From: Liolophura sinensis
Lineage: Eukaryota; Mollusca; Polyplacophora; Chitonida; Chitonidae
Direction: 5' to 3'
DNA length: 64,000 nucleotides
Assembly (NCBI RefSeq): GCF_032854445.1
Contig: NC_088300.1
Coordinates: 16,251,570 to 16,315,569, forward strand
Below are positions 1 through 11,792 of this stretch, one piece after another; the stretch's first letter is position 1, and each line of letters starts with the position of its first letter. Position numbers and translations under genes: made by a program. The notes below the pieces were generated by a model. That model was not told the DNA's origin and ran no database searches. It saw only the letters and a list, made by a program, of their open reading frames with translations.

Positions 1-617
1 ACTACGTCCTTGGTAAGCCATAGGATATTGAATAATAAATATGAGGCTGAAAAATCAATTAGCAAATGAGGTTTCTCATTGGTGACACTGGGGAGGAACC
101 CAGAGACCATAAAAAAGATCTACCTACACAACATTTAAATTAATAAAAAAAATTCCGATGTTTTAAAAGCTAATGGTACATTTACACATGTTGGCAGTAT
201 CAAAATTGTCTTAAAAACATACAAACCCAAAACCATGCAAGATACACAAGGATGATCAAAATGCATAGCATAAAATCTTTGTTTTTCAACTTTTAACACA
301 ATGTTTTATACCAATAATTGAAAGCATGACAATTTGTTGAAAAACAGATAGTATGACAGATACATGTTATCACTCGAATGAATGAAGTGCTGTCGGTTTT
401 TTATTGTGATATAGTGTAGAAAAGCAAAAAGCTTTAGTCTTTCTTTTATTTATCCACTTAGAGAATACATTACTTACAAAGAGAAGCAAGGTTTAAGGTT
501 TGAGGAAACACTGAAATCTCCAAAATTCTGACACAAAGCTGTTGACGAATCAGAAAAAGTAAATGTAGGAATTACACAATAGCCAGAGGTTTGCAGTCCA
601 CTAGGTGAACCCAGTAA
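1..617. other. No gene seen
   Basis: AT-rich DNA without a recognisable exon, repeat array or RNA gene. Confidence 0.5.
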
Positions 618-1062
618 CCCAGTGACTCCCTACCACTGACAGACTTCAGGCCTGTCAACACTGTCCCTACCACTGCCACACTCCAGGCCTGTCATCAATG
701 CCCTTACCACTGCCGGACTTCAGGCTTGTCATCAATGCCCTTACCACTGCCAGACTTCACATCTGTTACCAATGCCCTTACCCTTGCCAGTCTTCAGGCC
801 TGTCACCACTGCCTGACTTCAGGACTGTCATCAATGCCCTTACCACTGCCAGCCAGGCTTCAGGCTTATCACAACTGTCCCTACCACTGTCAGACTTCAG
901 GCCTGTCACCATTGTCCCTACCACTGTCAGACTTCAGGCCTGTCACCATTGTCCCTACACTGTCACACTTCAGGCCTGTCATCAATGCCCTTACCACTGA
1001 CAGCCAGACTTCAGGCCTGTCCCCATTATCCTTGTCAGGGTTCATGCCTGTCATCACTGTTC
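618..1062. repeat. Minisatellite, 37-bp unit
   Basis: About a dozen imperfect copies of CTACCACTGTCAGACTTCAG followed by a CCTGTCACC-type half; the two cleanest neighbours (881 and 918) are 37 bases apart. Open frames over it are made by the repeat. Confidence 0.85.
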
Positions 1063-1317
1063 CTACCTACCACTATCACTGTTTCACCAGTGTGTCTTCA
1101 AGCACACTGACCTGTCCAACATATTAATTATCTTGTCTTTTGTTTTAAATTTTCTCATAATAATCAACTCTTCCATAACAGCATCTAACACACATGGCAT
1201 ATGAACTACAACATGACAGACTCATCCTATGATGATCACAATGGTCATGTAAATACCTGACAAAATACAATACTCAACAATCTCTTCACTACAAATGATA
1301 GAGAAATCCTAATAATA

Positions 1318-1500
1318 AACCTATTTATTTATTTGACTTGTGGTTATGCCGTTCTCAAGAATATTTCACTTGTACGGCAGTGGCCAGCAATATGGCAGGA
1401 GAAAACGTGGTAGAGCCCAGGAGAAACCCACGACCATCTGCATGTTGCAGACAGAAATTCCCATATATGGCATTGGTGAGAGGCTCCTGGTTCACTGCGA
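1318..1500 (-). mobile_element. tRNA-derived SINE, family 1, diverged
   Basis: Inverse orientation: an ATTT-rich tail, then the conserved tail core (CTCAAGAATATTTCACTT), GGCCAGCAATATGGCAGGAG and CCCACGACCATC, ending near the internal tRNA-like part. The head is missing. Confidence 0.75.
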
Positions 1501-2124
1501 CGTCCTCGGTCCATCAAAAATAAAATGTGATGATGAAAACTGATATACATGTATACTTACATTCAATATCAGACCAATGTCTGCTGGCAGGTGAGATCAT
1601 GTTGATGATTTGACACCACTGCAATAACTACATGCAGACTGGTCACAGTTCTGAATTACAGTAGGGCTCAGGGGCCAAAAAATCTAGTAATACAGGCTTA
1701 AAATGGAACACCTGTGATAGTCCAATATATATCCCAGATGCAGGCAGGTAAAATATTGCAGGTATCAGGCTGTAGGGTTAAATCTGTAGAACACAATACG
1801 GAGGCAGCGTTCAGATGAAGGGTTGCTTTCTAGTGGCTGCCGACTGGCATCGGACAGTCCCATACAGAACTATTACACCTGCGTTCTATAGGTCCGTCCA
1901 CAAACCCCCTTATGATGCCGCCTATCTGCTGCTTAAAGTATCCTGGAATTAATCACCAGGCTAACTGTTCACTGTCTGCCGCCTTGGTCCAGTGTCTATT
2001 GATCTATACAGTTTTACGGCAGTGTAAAACTCTGGCATCCACAGTTCGCCAATATATAAAGGCATCTCCCGGGCACCAACTACATGTATTGTTGTGCTAC
2101 AGGCTTTATACGGACAGTGCCAAG

Positions 2125-2127
<3 letters not shown>

Positions 2128-2189
<62 letters not shown>
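2128..2189. repeat. (TA)n-(TG)n microsatellite
   Basis: About 20 TA units run directly into nine TG units. The hydrophobic open frames across it are artefacts. Confidence 0.95.
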
Positions 2190-5100
2190 ACATGGGACTC
2201 TTCATAATGGATACTAAAGCAGCACACTACACTATAAGTGCCATTAAACAGCCAGAAAAGACCAGTGACATTTACTATACAACATCACCACAATTAGGCA
2301 TAATTGACTGTCAGATGCCTGATGAGGCTGGCCAAATAAATCGGCTTTTACACCACTCATGTGGAAGCTGGGATGTTATATTCATGCGGAGGTTACATGT
2401 CTGCAAAGTAATATGTATATATAGGCCGGTGTAAGATCAAGGTAATCAGCAGTTTATAATACAGATGTAATGGTACTTAAATATTCATTTGATATGTCCT
2501 AGAGTACCACTCATACATTATCCTAAATGACTGAATGCTGGTACATGTATATATTATAGCTAATTGTGTATGAAGCTTGTACTCATTTTCTATAGGTGTA
2601 CTCTGAAATAATCAATCATTTTACCAGCCCCAATTTCCCTAATTTTAATCATGTGAGCATTCAATCAATTCTAATTTTTTTGTTTTTATTCTATTCCTCT
2701 TGAAACTATAATATTCACTATATTTTGGAGACACATTATATTCTGTATGATATAAATCTGAACCACTAAAAGTTTCAGCATGTGGATTTGGTTTTTTCAA
2801 ATGAAAATCTTTGCAAAACAACATGGGCAGAATATCCCAATGGATTCATTTTGTATTTCTGGAAACGGAATGTTGGGAACTAGCAGCAAAACACCGACAA
2901 CTGTTACCTGTCTTTGAAATCCATTACTCTTTTAACTGCTGTAATATGTCATGTAACAAAAACCTTACAGTAGAACTTTTATGAAACAATTACTATTCTA
3001 TTCTGATTGGTTGATGTAAAGAAAACAAAGCTAAATATCCAGATCAGTTTACAATGCAAAACCTGGACCGGCACACTGACTGACCCTGCTCTGGTTTCTC
3101 TCTCTATGTCTTTAATTATATTTTACATCTGAACTATTAATATTGTTATATCTTTATATTTACATCATGACATCCAGCTTCAGTGACATCCCCACAAAAG
3201 TGAAGTTAGTAAAATACTTTGATAGAAGAAACACAAGATCAACATCTAGATAAAATATTTTCTTTTTCATCTTAAATTTTTAATGTTGTCCTTAAACTAT
3301 GAGAGCTGCCATGCTGATTCTGTTGGCATTTATTTTTAACGCTTTTTGTCAGGATTGCATTATTGTATAATCTTTTCCAAATCAAACAAACAAACAAATA
3401 AAAAAAAGACAAGAAAATAAATACATAAATAAATCACTTGATTTACACAATTTGTTTCAGTGGTTTAAAAAATAAAAACGCCGAAATAGAGAGAACTATT
3501 GAGTTTCAGGCTAGCTGGCAGTGTGAGCAGCTGTTGCCTATGGATGGCCAGGCTGGTGAAACACCAGACTTTGACAATTGAGTTAGCGCCACACAGCCTG
3601 CTGCTGATTATGACATAGCCCTCTTTACACAAATTGACACGGTCGTTTCATCAGAAACCCTATTCAGCAAAAACCAATGTTTGATTTCACCGTCTGTCTG
3701 GCCTATTCACTTCTGGTTCAATGCAGTCATCTCTAATGACTGTGGCAGACTAGTTAGTGCCTGGACCAAAGAAGAGAGTTCCGGTTGCTCTGGTAAACCA
3801 TGCTTGACAACTCCTTGTCTGACGCTAAACTCTGATTGGTTCTGCCCTCTTGACACTCTTCAATCAAAGCCTAGCCTCTAAAAACTAATACAGCTTTATA
3901 GTCTTCACTCTCAGACAAGATCAAGCCAGGCTTTTGTGTCCATCCTGACATAATCTACCAGAAAAACTCAGGGAGTCAAATTTCATCTGGTGTACAAACT
4001 TTTTCCATGAACAACTGTCCATATTGTTGAATCACTACACTCCCGTTTGCTTTTCAGCTCTGGACAGTGTGATGAAGCCACCCAGGTCAGGTCAGCTCCT
4101 ATAGAAATTCAATCAATTAATTGTCCATTCACTACTTCCTCTGCTTTTCATGACCTTGAAATCAACTGCTAAAGCCAGGCTTAGCAGTGTCAGAGATCAA
4201 CATTCTGATCAACATGACTACTGCTATGATGCCGATGTCTTGCTGGCACTGCATTAGGCCTTAGAAATACGTACCTACACTGTTGAATGGGCACACAGTC
4301 TTTACATGCTAATTATTTAAATAACTAGGAATAACATGATTTTGATATGTTTTCATGTAATAAGATGTCTAAGATAGGTCTATATACATATAGGTTTACA
4401 TGTATGACTGCAGCAAAACGTGATGCAGTCATGATTAAATTCAATTAATTTCAACAAAATGTACTTTTACAAAACGACGAAGTGATGGTGGCAGTAAAAT
4501 CCATACAACGTCTGTCATGTTCCAAAAGGCATGTCTTTTATATTGTTCTCAGGTTGTCATTGGTAGGCTGTCATTGGTATGTTGATGGGGTAATGGTTAG
4601 GCCTTCATACACATACCTTTTTCTCTGGCAAGATCTTATCCATGCAAAAGTTTCAAAACTGGTGAAAGATGTATCAAGCCCTGCTGATGTACTTAGGCTA
4701 TGCTCATATATTCATGGCATGAAAGTTTATGGAATGTCAGCTGAGAGATGTACAGATTTAGTCCATTCAAAAGATTTGTATTTCTTGACACTGCCATCAT
4801 AATTAATGGACAGTGACAGAGGAGATGACTGACCCCGCTAACATTTCATTCATGACAGACATTCTGTCTGATTCTGAAAGGTCCTTACAATGGGAAATTG
4901 CTTTGAAGTTGGGTAGGATGTTTCCATTAATATATATATGATACTAGCATGATACATGTACATCACATGATACACATTGAGTTTCCATGAGTGCAGGATC
5001 AGATTAGCAGCTGTCACAGTTGGTGATCAGGAGTAGTCTGCTGCCGTTTCAAACAACACAATAACTAGTATTAACCACAAAATTGCATAACCTAGCTACC

Positions 5101-5835
5101 TGGGCATTTAACCCCGCGTTATAGGTGATTCTGTTGTCAGCTGAGGTAAAATATGCGTCCAAATGCCTTCATATCATTGTTAAACAAGAACATGCATCAC
5201 CTTGTCTCATGGTTGTCAGCTGTGGAACATGGGAGACAACTCTGGCCACTATTCCAGTGCCCTATACACATTGAAGAAACAAACACCAAATACTTATTGA
5301 TTTATTGTACTAAATTTCGCCCTTGGATTATCATTCATGACATTATGTTATCAGCCAGAAGTGATTAGCTGTTTTCTCTATATATTAACGCATTAGTTAA
5401 CAAGTGTCCAGTGGTCCTCCTGAATGGTAGAATTCCAGTGATACCGTAATTCTTCTCATTTTTGGGACAGATATTAGTAGTGTTGAAAGCAGAATATTAC
5501 ATTTCTTTACCAACGTTTTGGAAAAGTAAACACATGAGTTTGTTGTTCATTAGAGAGTCTAACCATGTGAGAAAAAAAAAATCAATATTCCTGCAAGAAT
5601 TACATATATATTGGCTAAGATGAGCAGACTAGGTGTCCCAAAAATTAGAAGAATCTGGAGCAGCCAACTTTATTCTGTTACATGTGAAATATTTTATCTA
5701 GGCTAGTAAAGTGGGTTGCAACATTGTAAAATTGTTGCAACATTGTAAGATGCTCACTTTGATATCATACTTACAGTCATCTACTGTACAAATATGTAAA
5801 ATGATACATCTGTTCCAAACTGGAAAAAAAATATT

Positions 5836-5841
<6 letters not shown>
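2190..5841. other. No gene seen
   Basis: AT-rich, with short simple sequence (CAAA/TAAA near 3385-3440). An open frame of 106 codons at 4482-4802 has no recognisable domain, a partly repeated sequence (GTCATTGGTA) and no supporting splice pattern. Confidence 0.5.

Positions 5842-5868
<27 letters not shown>
5842..5868. repeat. (TA)n microsatellite
   Basis: About 13 TA units. Confidence 0.9.
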
Positions 5869-6374
5869 GTGGCACCATGTGTAAACTACAACTTTCAATT
5901 ATTAAAGGAAACATTTGCTAAACTGTATTAACACATACATCTGTAGACAGAAGTTAGTAGTTTTTATTCACTTACTGAGACAGTCAAAGAAAATAAGCAG
6001 CTTGAATTTCTTATTTCTTCAACTGCAAACACCGATGAACTGTGCAGCTTCACATTTATTCCTAACTGATTATACTGTTCTTGACTTGAACACACAAATA
6101 TTTCTGACCTCTTTTATGAATATTTAGCTTTAGTATTTACACGACTGTCTACTAAATATGGGGGAAACATGAACATGTTCTTAAAGGAAGATAAACATAA
6201 AAATACTATGCAATGCAATTAAAACAGCCTTGAGCACATGTACAATGTAATGATAATATAATATAATGGTTTGTTATAAACAGTAGATCTTCAAGTGCCA
6301 TTTAGAAAGTTGTGAAACATGAAGCAGGAGACTACTTTTTAGGACAGCAACTTTTCTTTTTATTTCAGACTGCT

Positions 6375-6715
6375 GTTGCAACCTCTTACCTCTGATCTTG
6401 AAGAAAAAGGTCAATGTTGCTGAAAATCAACAGGGTTTTTCCTCATGCCAAGGTGTAAGTGTGGTGAACTTAGGCTAAACTGTTCTAGAGATAGCATGTT
6501 TACAAGTCTTTTATAAAATTTAACTTAAATAACCCAATGACCTTGAAGATAAAGGTCAAGATCATTGAAAAACAAAAGGGTTCTTCCTCAAGACAAAGTG
6601 TATGTGTGGTGCAAGTTTGGTGAATTTGGCATAAACCGCTCTCTAGCTCTTATATTTGTAAGCCTTTCATAAAAACCTAAATGACCTTGAAGCGAAAGGT
6701 CTTGACGAAGGTCTT
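6375..6715. repeat. Long tandem repeat, ~150-bp unit, two-plus copies
   Basis: The phrase 'ACCTTGAAG.(T/A)AAAGGTC' recurs near 6399, 6540 and 6683, each followed by related text (GGTTTTTCCTCA / GGTTCTTCCTCA; GTGTGGTG..; CTTT(T/C)ATAAAA). Confidence 0.75.
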
Positions 6716-7521
6716 GAAGACAAGGCTGAACAGCAAAGGTTAAACAGAGTAGGGCAGAGTTTTTGGCAAAAAATCGATCAGTGTCAAGACCAGTTGAATC
6801 TTTGCCATATTTTTAGAATAAAATAAAGTTCCTAAAGTTTCTAAAACAGGCTGTGTTGTAAGGACTCATATCCAAAAACACCACAAACAAATTTTCTTTC
6901 AATGAACCAAATTCTCAACTTATGATTTCATCACACGAGTGATGTAACTTCACAAAACCACTCGCAGATCAGTGGGCAATATTCTTTGGTATAGCCTCTC
7001 TAAACACATTCTAATTCTAATTACAAACTTGAATCCAGTCATCCCCTCTCTCGATCCACAAGAAAGAACAGAAAGGAAAAACTATGTGAAGTTTCTGCAA
7101 CTGAATCAAGACATAATAGATTCACAAAGGCAATATCATATAGCTGACTTATTTTACAAATATTTAATTACACACAATTCCCCTGTACAGCTGTTTAATG
7201 GGGTTGGATCACTATGACACGTCTCACCTGGGTGATCAAATGACAGAGCCTGCTGCCATGTAGGTCATCAGCACCAATGTATTAACCTTCAAAGATGAAC
7301 AAGTACATAATGGTAACACTAAAGAAGCAAGTATTTGTTTGCTTTAAGGTTGCCTTGTGCATTTGACTATACTGATGTTAAATGACTTGAGTCAGCTTAT
7401 AAACTGACAATATGACATCCATCAAACGCCATTAAATAGCGGTCACATGTGCCAGATGCTCCACGTGGGTTTGTCCTAAAAATAGCACCAGCGTGCAAAT
7501 GTAAACATTGATTATGCCTAC

Positions 7522-7585
7522 CTTTTGGTCCGAGCAGTTGAAAGATTAAACAGAAGAGGCTGTGAAAAACCTGAAGTAAACCCAT
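7522..7585 (-). CDS. Candidate signal-peptide first exon of an unseen gene
   Basis: ATG at 7585 opens MGLLQVFHSLFCLIFQLLGP, a hydrophobic leader, then AAAAG|GTAGGC gives a donor in phase 1. An in-frame ATG seven codons upstream (7606) is an alternative start. No following exon was recognised between 1 and 7.5 kb, so this may be chance. Confidence 0.25.
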
Positions 7586-8819
7586 CGTGCCTGCGTCAAG
7601 ACTCAATCAATAGCACTCTGGAATTTTCTTCTGGAGCCAAAACCAGCCCTGTTATTTGAGAATTACGGGCTGTCATCAGCTCCTCATCAATCAAAGGCCG
7701 TCTCGTCGCGAAACCACAACGACGCGCGGGTCTCCATTTTGAAACATTGATTCCTATGCCTGAATAAATTATCTGCCATTGGTGGATTGGCAACAGGCAA
7801 AGCGTTTTGGGCTCGACTATCATACATTACCAAATTCTAGGTTCGAAGGTCAGCGTTAGGCTGGCTTTGGTGTTGCATCCATTCAATCTTGATAAACGTC
7901 TATCGTCCACTGACTGCCAGCACAGATCTGTCAGTGTCAAACTGAGCGCTCAGATTTTTGACTCGCGGCGTCACGCTGGTCTGGGCACAGCGCGACGCAA
8001 TCGCGATGATGCCGACTTCCAAACAGTCTTACGATTTTATATTCTCAGCTTACGCATTTGATAAGTGTGTACGTATTCAGCGAATCTAATCAGGTCCATG
8101 GGCTTACTCAGTCTTTCTTCACAGACTCACAAATTCTAGCATGACAGGTCAAAGATGCAATACTTACGGAACATATTGGACAGCTATGGTGCTCTTGGCA
8201 ATTCCAACCTCCTGTCCATCAGCTGCTGTATATATCGACTGCATGCGATCAGCGATGGCCGCGCTAGCCGGTATATGTCTTGATGCTGATGGAGGAATAA
8301 AGATCATATATGGCCGGCGTTTCAAGAGAAATGGTTACAGCTAGGATAGCTAAATATGACTCATCCATGTTCTAATATGTTGTTATTATGTAGGCTTAGG
8401 TCCTAAGTCTTCAGATTATTTAGTTCGATTCCATTCAATTTATTTGCACCGCTATAGGCCTACAGTGTGACAAGGTGCAAAGGACAATAAATGTGTAGCA
8501 AAGACCAAACAACGCCACTAAGATGCCGGCCGAATTGCATGGGGTAATTAATTATGACATTTTTGTGTATTACAGATAAAAGTACCATTGCTTAGCACTT
8601 AATGTATAGGACCACATAGTTAAAATGTGTTGCCACATGAAGGCCAGTTATTGTACACTTCATATAGAAACCACGTTCCTCAAGGAATTGGACAATACCG
8701 TTGCACAATCCATAAATCCATGCATCATTGGCCGAAATCACCAATTAAAAAACGGATTCTTCCATTTTCTGACTAATCAGCAAATGTCTGAAAACTGAAC
8801 AATTTTAATGTAGTTTTAC

Positions 8820-8960
8820 ATGCCGTGTACTCAATAATATATTTCACGTATACAGGACGGCGGCCAGCATTGTGGTGAGAGAAAACCGCGAGTATACAGA
8901 GCCCATGGGAAACCCACGACCATCTGCAGATTGCTGAGAAGCCTTCCCATGCACGTAAGT
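8820..8960 (-). mobile_element. SINE family 1 fragment
   Basis: Contains ACTCAATAATATATTTCACG, CGGCGGCCAGCATTGTGG and CCCACGACCATCTGCAG, the tail half of the family in inverse orientation; the tRNA-like head is absent. Confidence 0.75.
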
Positions 8961-10020
8961 ATTTGACTAGCCCATAGTTAAGCTCATACAGACTTCCAGG
9001 CGGAGAATTTCACTAAACAACCGGCTTGAACCCTACCTTATTTTTACAGCCTGAAACGCCGGAAATTTAATAGGCCTAGGTCAAAGCCAGCATTGGTAAA
9101 CCATCTTTCAACAGTGATCCAGCCGTTTAACTTTCAAATCGGACTACTTAAACCAACGTCTGCCATGTTTGGAATTCAACTTCGGGCATGGTGATGGGCC
9201 GCGCAAATTTGATCTTACCCAACATTCTCTCTAAGAATTGTATTCCCTGTAAACAGAATGTTGGGTGAGATAATAGAAAGAATTACTGAAGCTGGCTGTT
9301 CTTGGAAACTTGCTATAGTGGTTTTTTGTTCAGATTTGGTGCGGGTTTCTCTGATATGTTGGTCGTGGCAGTTTTTTTTTCAAATACATTGCGGCGTGGT
9401 TGCATCATTGATATGAATTTGAATGAATAGCAGGCGATGTATGTAGCGTCCTTTACGCATTTGTACGAAACTTGATTCATCGTTCAGTCGGTTACAAACA
9501 GCGCTTTTAGCTAAACCAGTGATAACTGGATATTTTTTTGGATATTTTTGGATACTTTCTATGGTATTTATCTGGCCTTCAGTGATATTGTCCCCAGTTA
9601 TATTTTCCATATTCCATTGGTGATGTTATAAAACATTTATACATAGTTTCTAAACATTTTCCACTCAGACGATATCTAAGACCTCTGCAGGTGTATAATT
9701 TGTATTGGCAGCCTCTGCAAGTTTGCCCATTTCATGACACCATGGTTTAAGAATGACCCAGACAATCACATGTCAGTTTCTATCAGCGGGTTGCGCTCCA
9801 GATTACCACTATTGATATAGCGCAAAGTAATTGTCCCCTCGCCCCGCGGGTCACGGTCCACAGCACAAAGACGGTAACATTCGCGCGCAATTTGCTCCTT
9901 TCTACTGCCGTATGGCGAGGGGACGAGGACGATCACCGTTCGGACAACAATCTCATAAATTTACAAATAATCTCATAAATTTACAAATTTAAAAAATTAC
10001 GAATCTTGTGTACCGATGTA
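8961..10020. other. No gene seen
   Basis: Mostly unique DNA. An 11-bp perfect inverted repeat (GTCCCCTCGCC at about 9833, GGCGAGGGGAC at about 9914) flanks a GC-richer 70-base stretch. I cannot assign it. Confidence 0.4.
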
Positions 10021-10698
10021 ACACATCAAGTATTTATTTATAAATTTATTTATTTTATTGGTGTTTTGCGCTGTACTCAGACAGAGCGTCCAAAATCTTT
10101 CGCGCCCTGCGTCATGATTGTGTGTATTTCCGCTTAGCACGGGGGTACGGGGGTACGGGGGTAGGGGGTCGTATGTTCATCGTATTGAATTAGATCGCCA
10201 CGTTGAATAGATGAACAGCTGCGATCAAAGCGCAACTGAGATACATATTTTGTTGTCGACAACTGATATTCTAGCATGGTACGCGATTTGAATACTGATT
10301 TCACCCAGTCGCCTAAAACATACCTTGCTTCTTTCTAAAATCACTGAAAACTGTTGACTGCTTCTCTTTGCATGATTCCGTCCTATTTTCGTGATTAATA
10401 TACTTTCTTAGTTCTTTGGTGGTTTGTGTTATACGTCCTTTTTGGACAGTATGCGAGTATTGACCTGGAACCTTCTTAATAGTGAACGGTTGGTATACGA
10501 ATTTCTGTTTCACACAATAGATTCAAGAATATTTCACTCAGATTCATATTCATTATATGGCAATTGCATGAACTTCTCGTCTGTGGATACTCATATATAA
10601 ACCTTTCACATGTTACGTCGTGCATCATCATCATAATCATCATAATTTTGTTGACAACTGCGTGTTACATAGCTCGCTGCCTTATTGAACAACACGGG

Positions 10699-10890
10699 CC
10701 TCCGTGAGCAATGACTCAAGGGTCTCTCATCAAGGCGGTCGCTGTGAGTTAAAAGTCCAGCTCATGCCTGCTTCTTCTCCGACCGTATGCTATGTGTGAA
10801 GGTCCTCCATAAACCTGCGGACGGTCGTGGGTTTACCCCCGGGCACTGCTCGATTTCCTCCCGCCATAATGCTGGTGGGATCAATCTCTA
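10699..10890 (+). mobile_element. SINE family 1, tail-truncated
   Basis: GGGCCTCCGTGAGC, then GGTCGCTGTGAG (B-box region), CCAGCTCATGC, CGGACGGTCGTGGGTTTACC and CCGCCATAATGCTGG. The conserved tail is missing. Confidence 0.75.
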
Positions 10891-10961
10891 AGAATTTAAA
10901 CCTAAGTACGTTAAGTTTTGACCCATTGTTGACATGGACAGTTCCCTTGTCCATGTTATAT

Positions 10962-11237
10962 ATTTATTCATTTGTTTATTTATTTGATTGGTGTTTTACG
11001 CCGTACTCAAGAATATTTCACTAATACAACGGCGGCCAGCATTATGGTGGGAGGAAACTGGGCAGAACCCGGGGGAACCCCACGACCATGCGCAGGTTGC
11101 TGGCAGACATTCCCACTTATGCCTGGAGAGGAAGCCAGCATGACATGGACTTGAACTCACAGCGACTGCATTGGTGAGAAGCTTCTAGGTCATCACGCTG
11201 CGCTATCGCGCTAACCAACTGAGCCACGGTGTCCCCC
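10962..11237 (-). mobile_element. SINE family 1, near full length
   Basis: On the + strand it starts with the A/T tail, GGTGTTTTACGCCGTACTCA and CGGCGGCCAGCATTATGGTG, and ends GCGCTAACCAACTGAGCCAC, the complement of a tRNA A-box region. GACTTGAACTCACAGCG carries the B box. Only 420 bases upstream of OPA3 copy 1. Confidence 0.88.
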
Positions 11238-11656
11238 CTCCCATGTTATTTACGTTTAATTTGTGCCATACCGCCTTCAAGTTCACAAATAAAAAACCAA
11301 AAAGTGCTTCATATTTGGTCTTCAGTTTTTAGGTTAAGTAAAAAGGTTTTCCTAGTTTTATTTTTGGGATGACTTTATCATTCCATAATATTTAGTTAAA
11401 ATATGGGTCATCAGGTTTTCTGACATGCTTCCGAGATGGCCATATTTTTTTTGTTTTTGTTTTTGTTTTGATTTGTGTGTATGAACTTTTAACAGATCCT
11501 ACTTACAGTTTAATAATAAATTGCTAAATCCACCACATTTATCAAATATTTGTTTAACTCTCGACATCTTGACGATGAAACCTACAGGAACTGTTATTCC
11601 AATCAGAGTTATCTCCCCTGAACATGTAAATCTTTAGGTACGGCGTACGGTCGAAA

Positions 11657-11792
11657 ATGGCAGACTTTCCGTTGATAAAGTTGGGATCGTTGACGATGAA
11701 GCAGATCTTTAAAACCTTAACTAAATCCATCCGAAATAGGGCCACGACATCTCCTTTCTTCAGAACTTACATTTGTATGCCACCAGCACAGG
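11657..11792 (+). CDS. OPA3: OPA3 copy 1, exon 1
   Basis: Encodes MADFPLIKLGSLTMKQIFKT and on to [12 protein letters not shown], the conserved N-terminal half with its basic amphipathic stretch, which may act in mitochondrial targeting. The donor is GTATGT in phase 1. Confidence 0.92.

Noticed and set aside
1912-2434. Membrane-like open frames (YIYIYI, VCVCV)
   Set aside because: Translations of the TA and TG microsatellite.
4482-4802. 106-codon open frame
   Set aside because: No domain, signal peptide or splice context; composition like the surrounding non-coding DNA.
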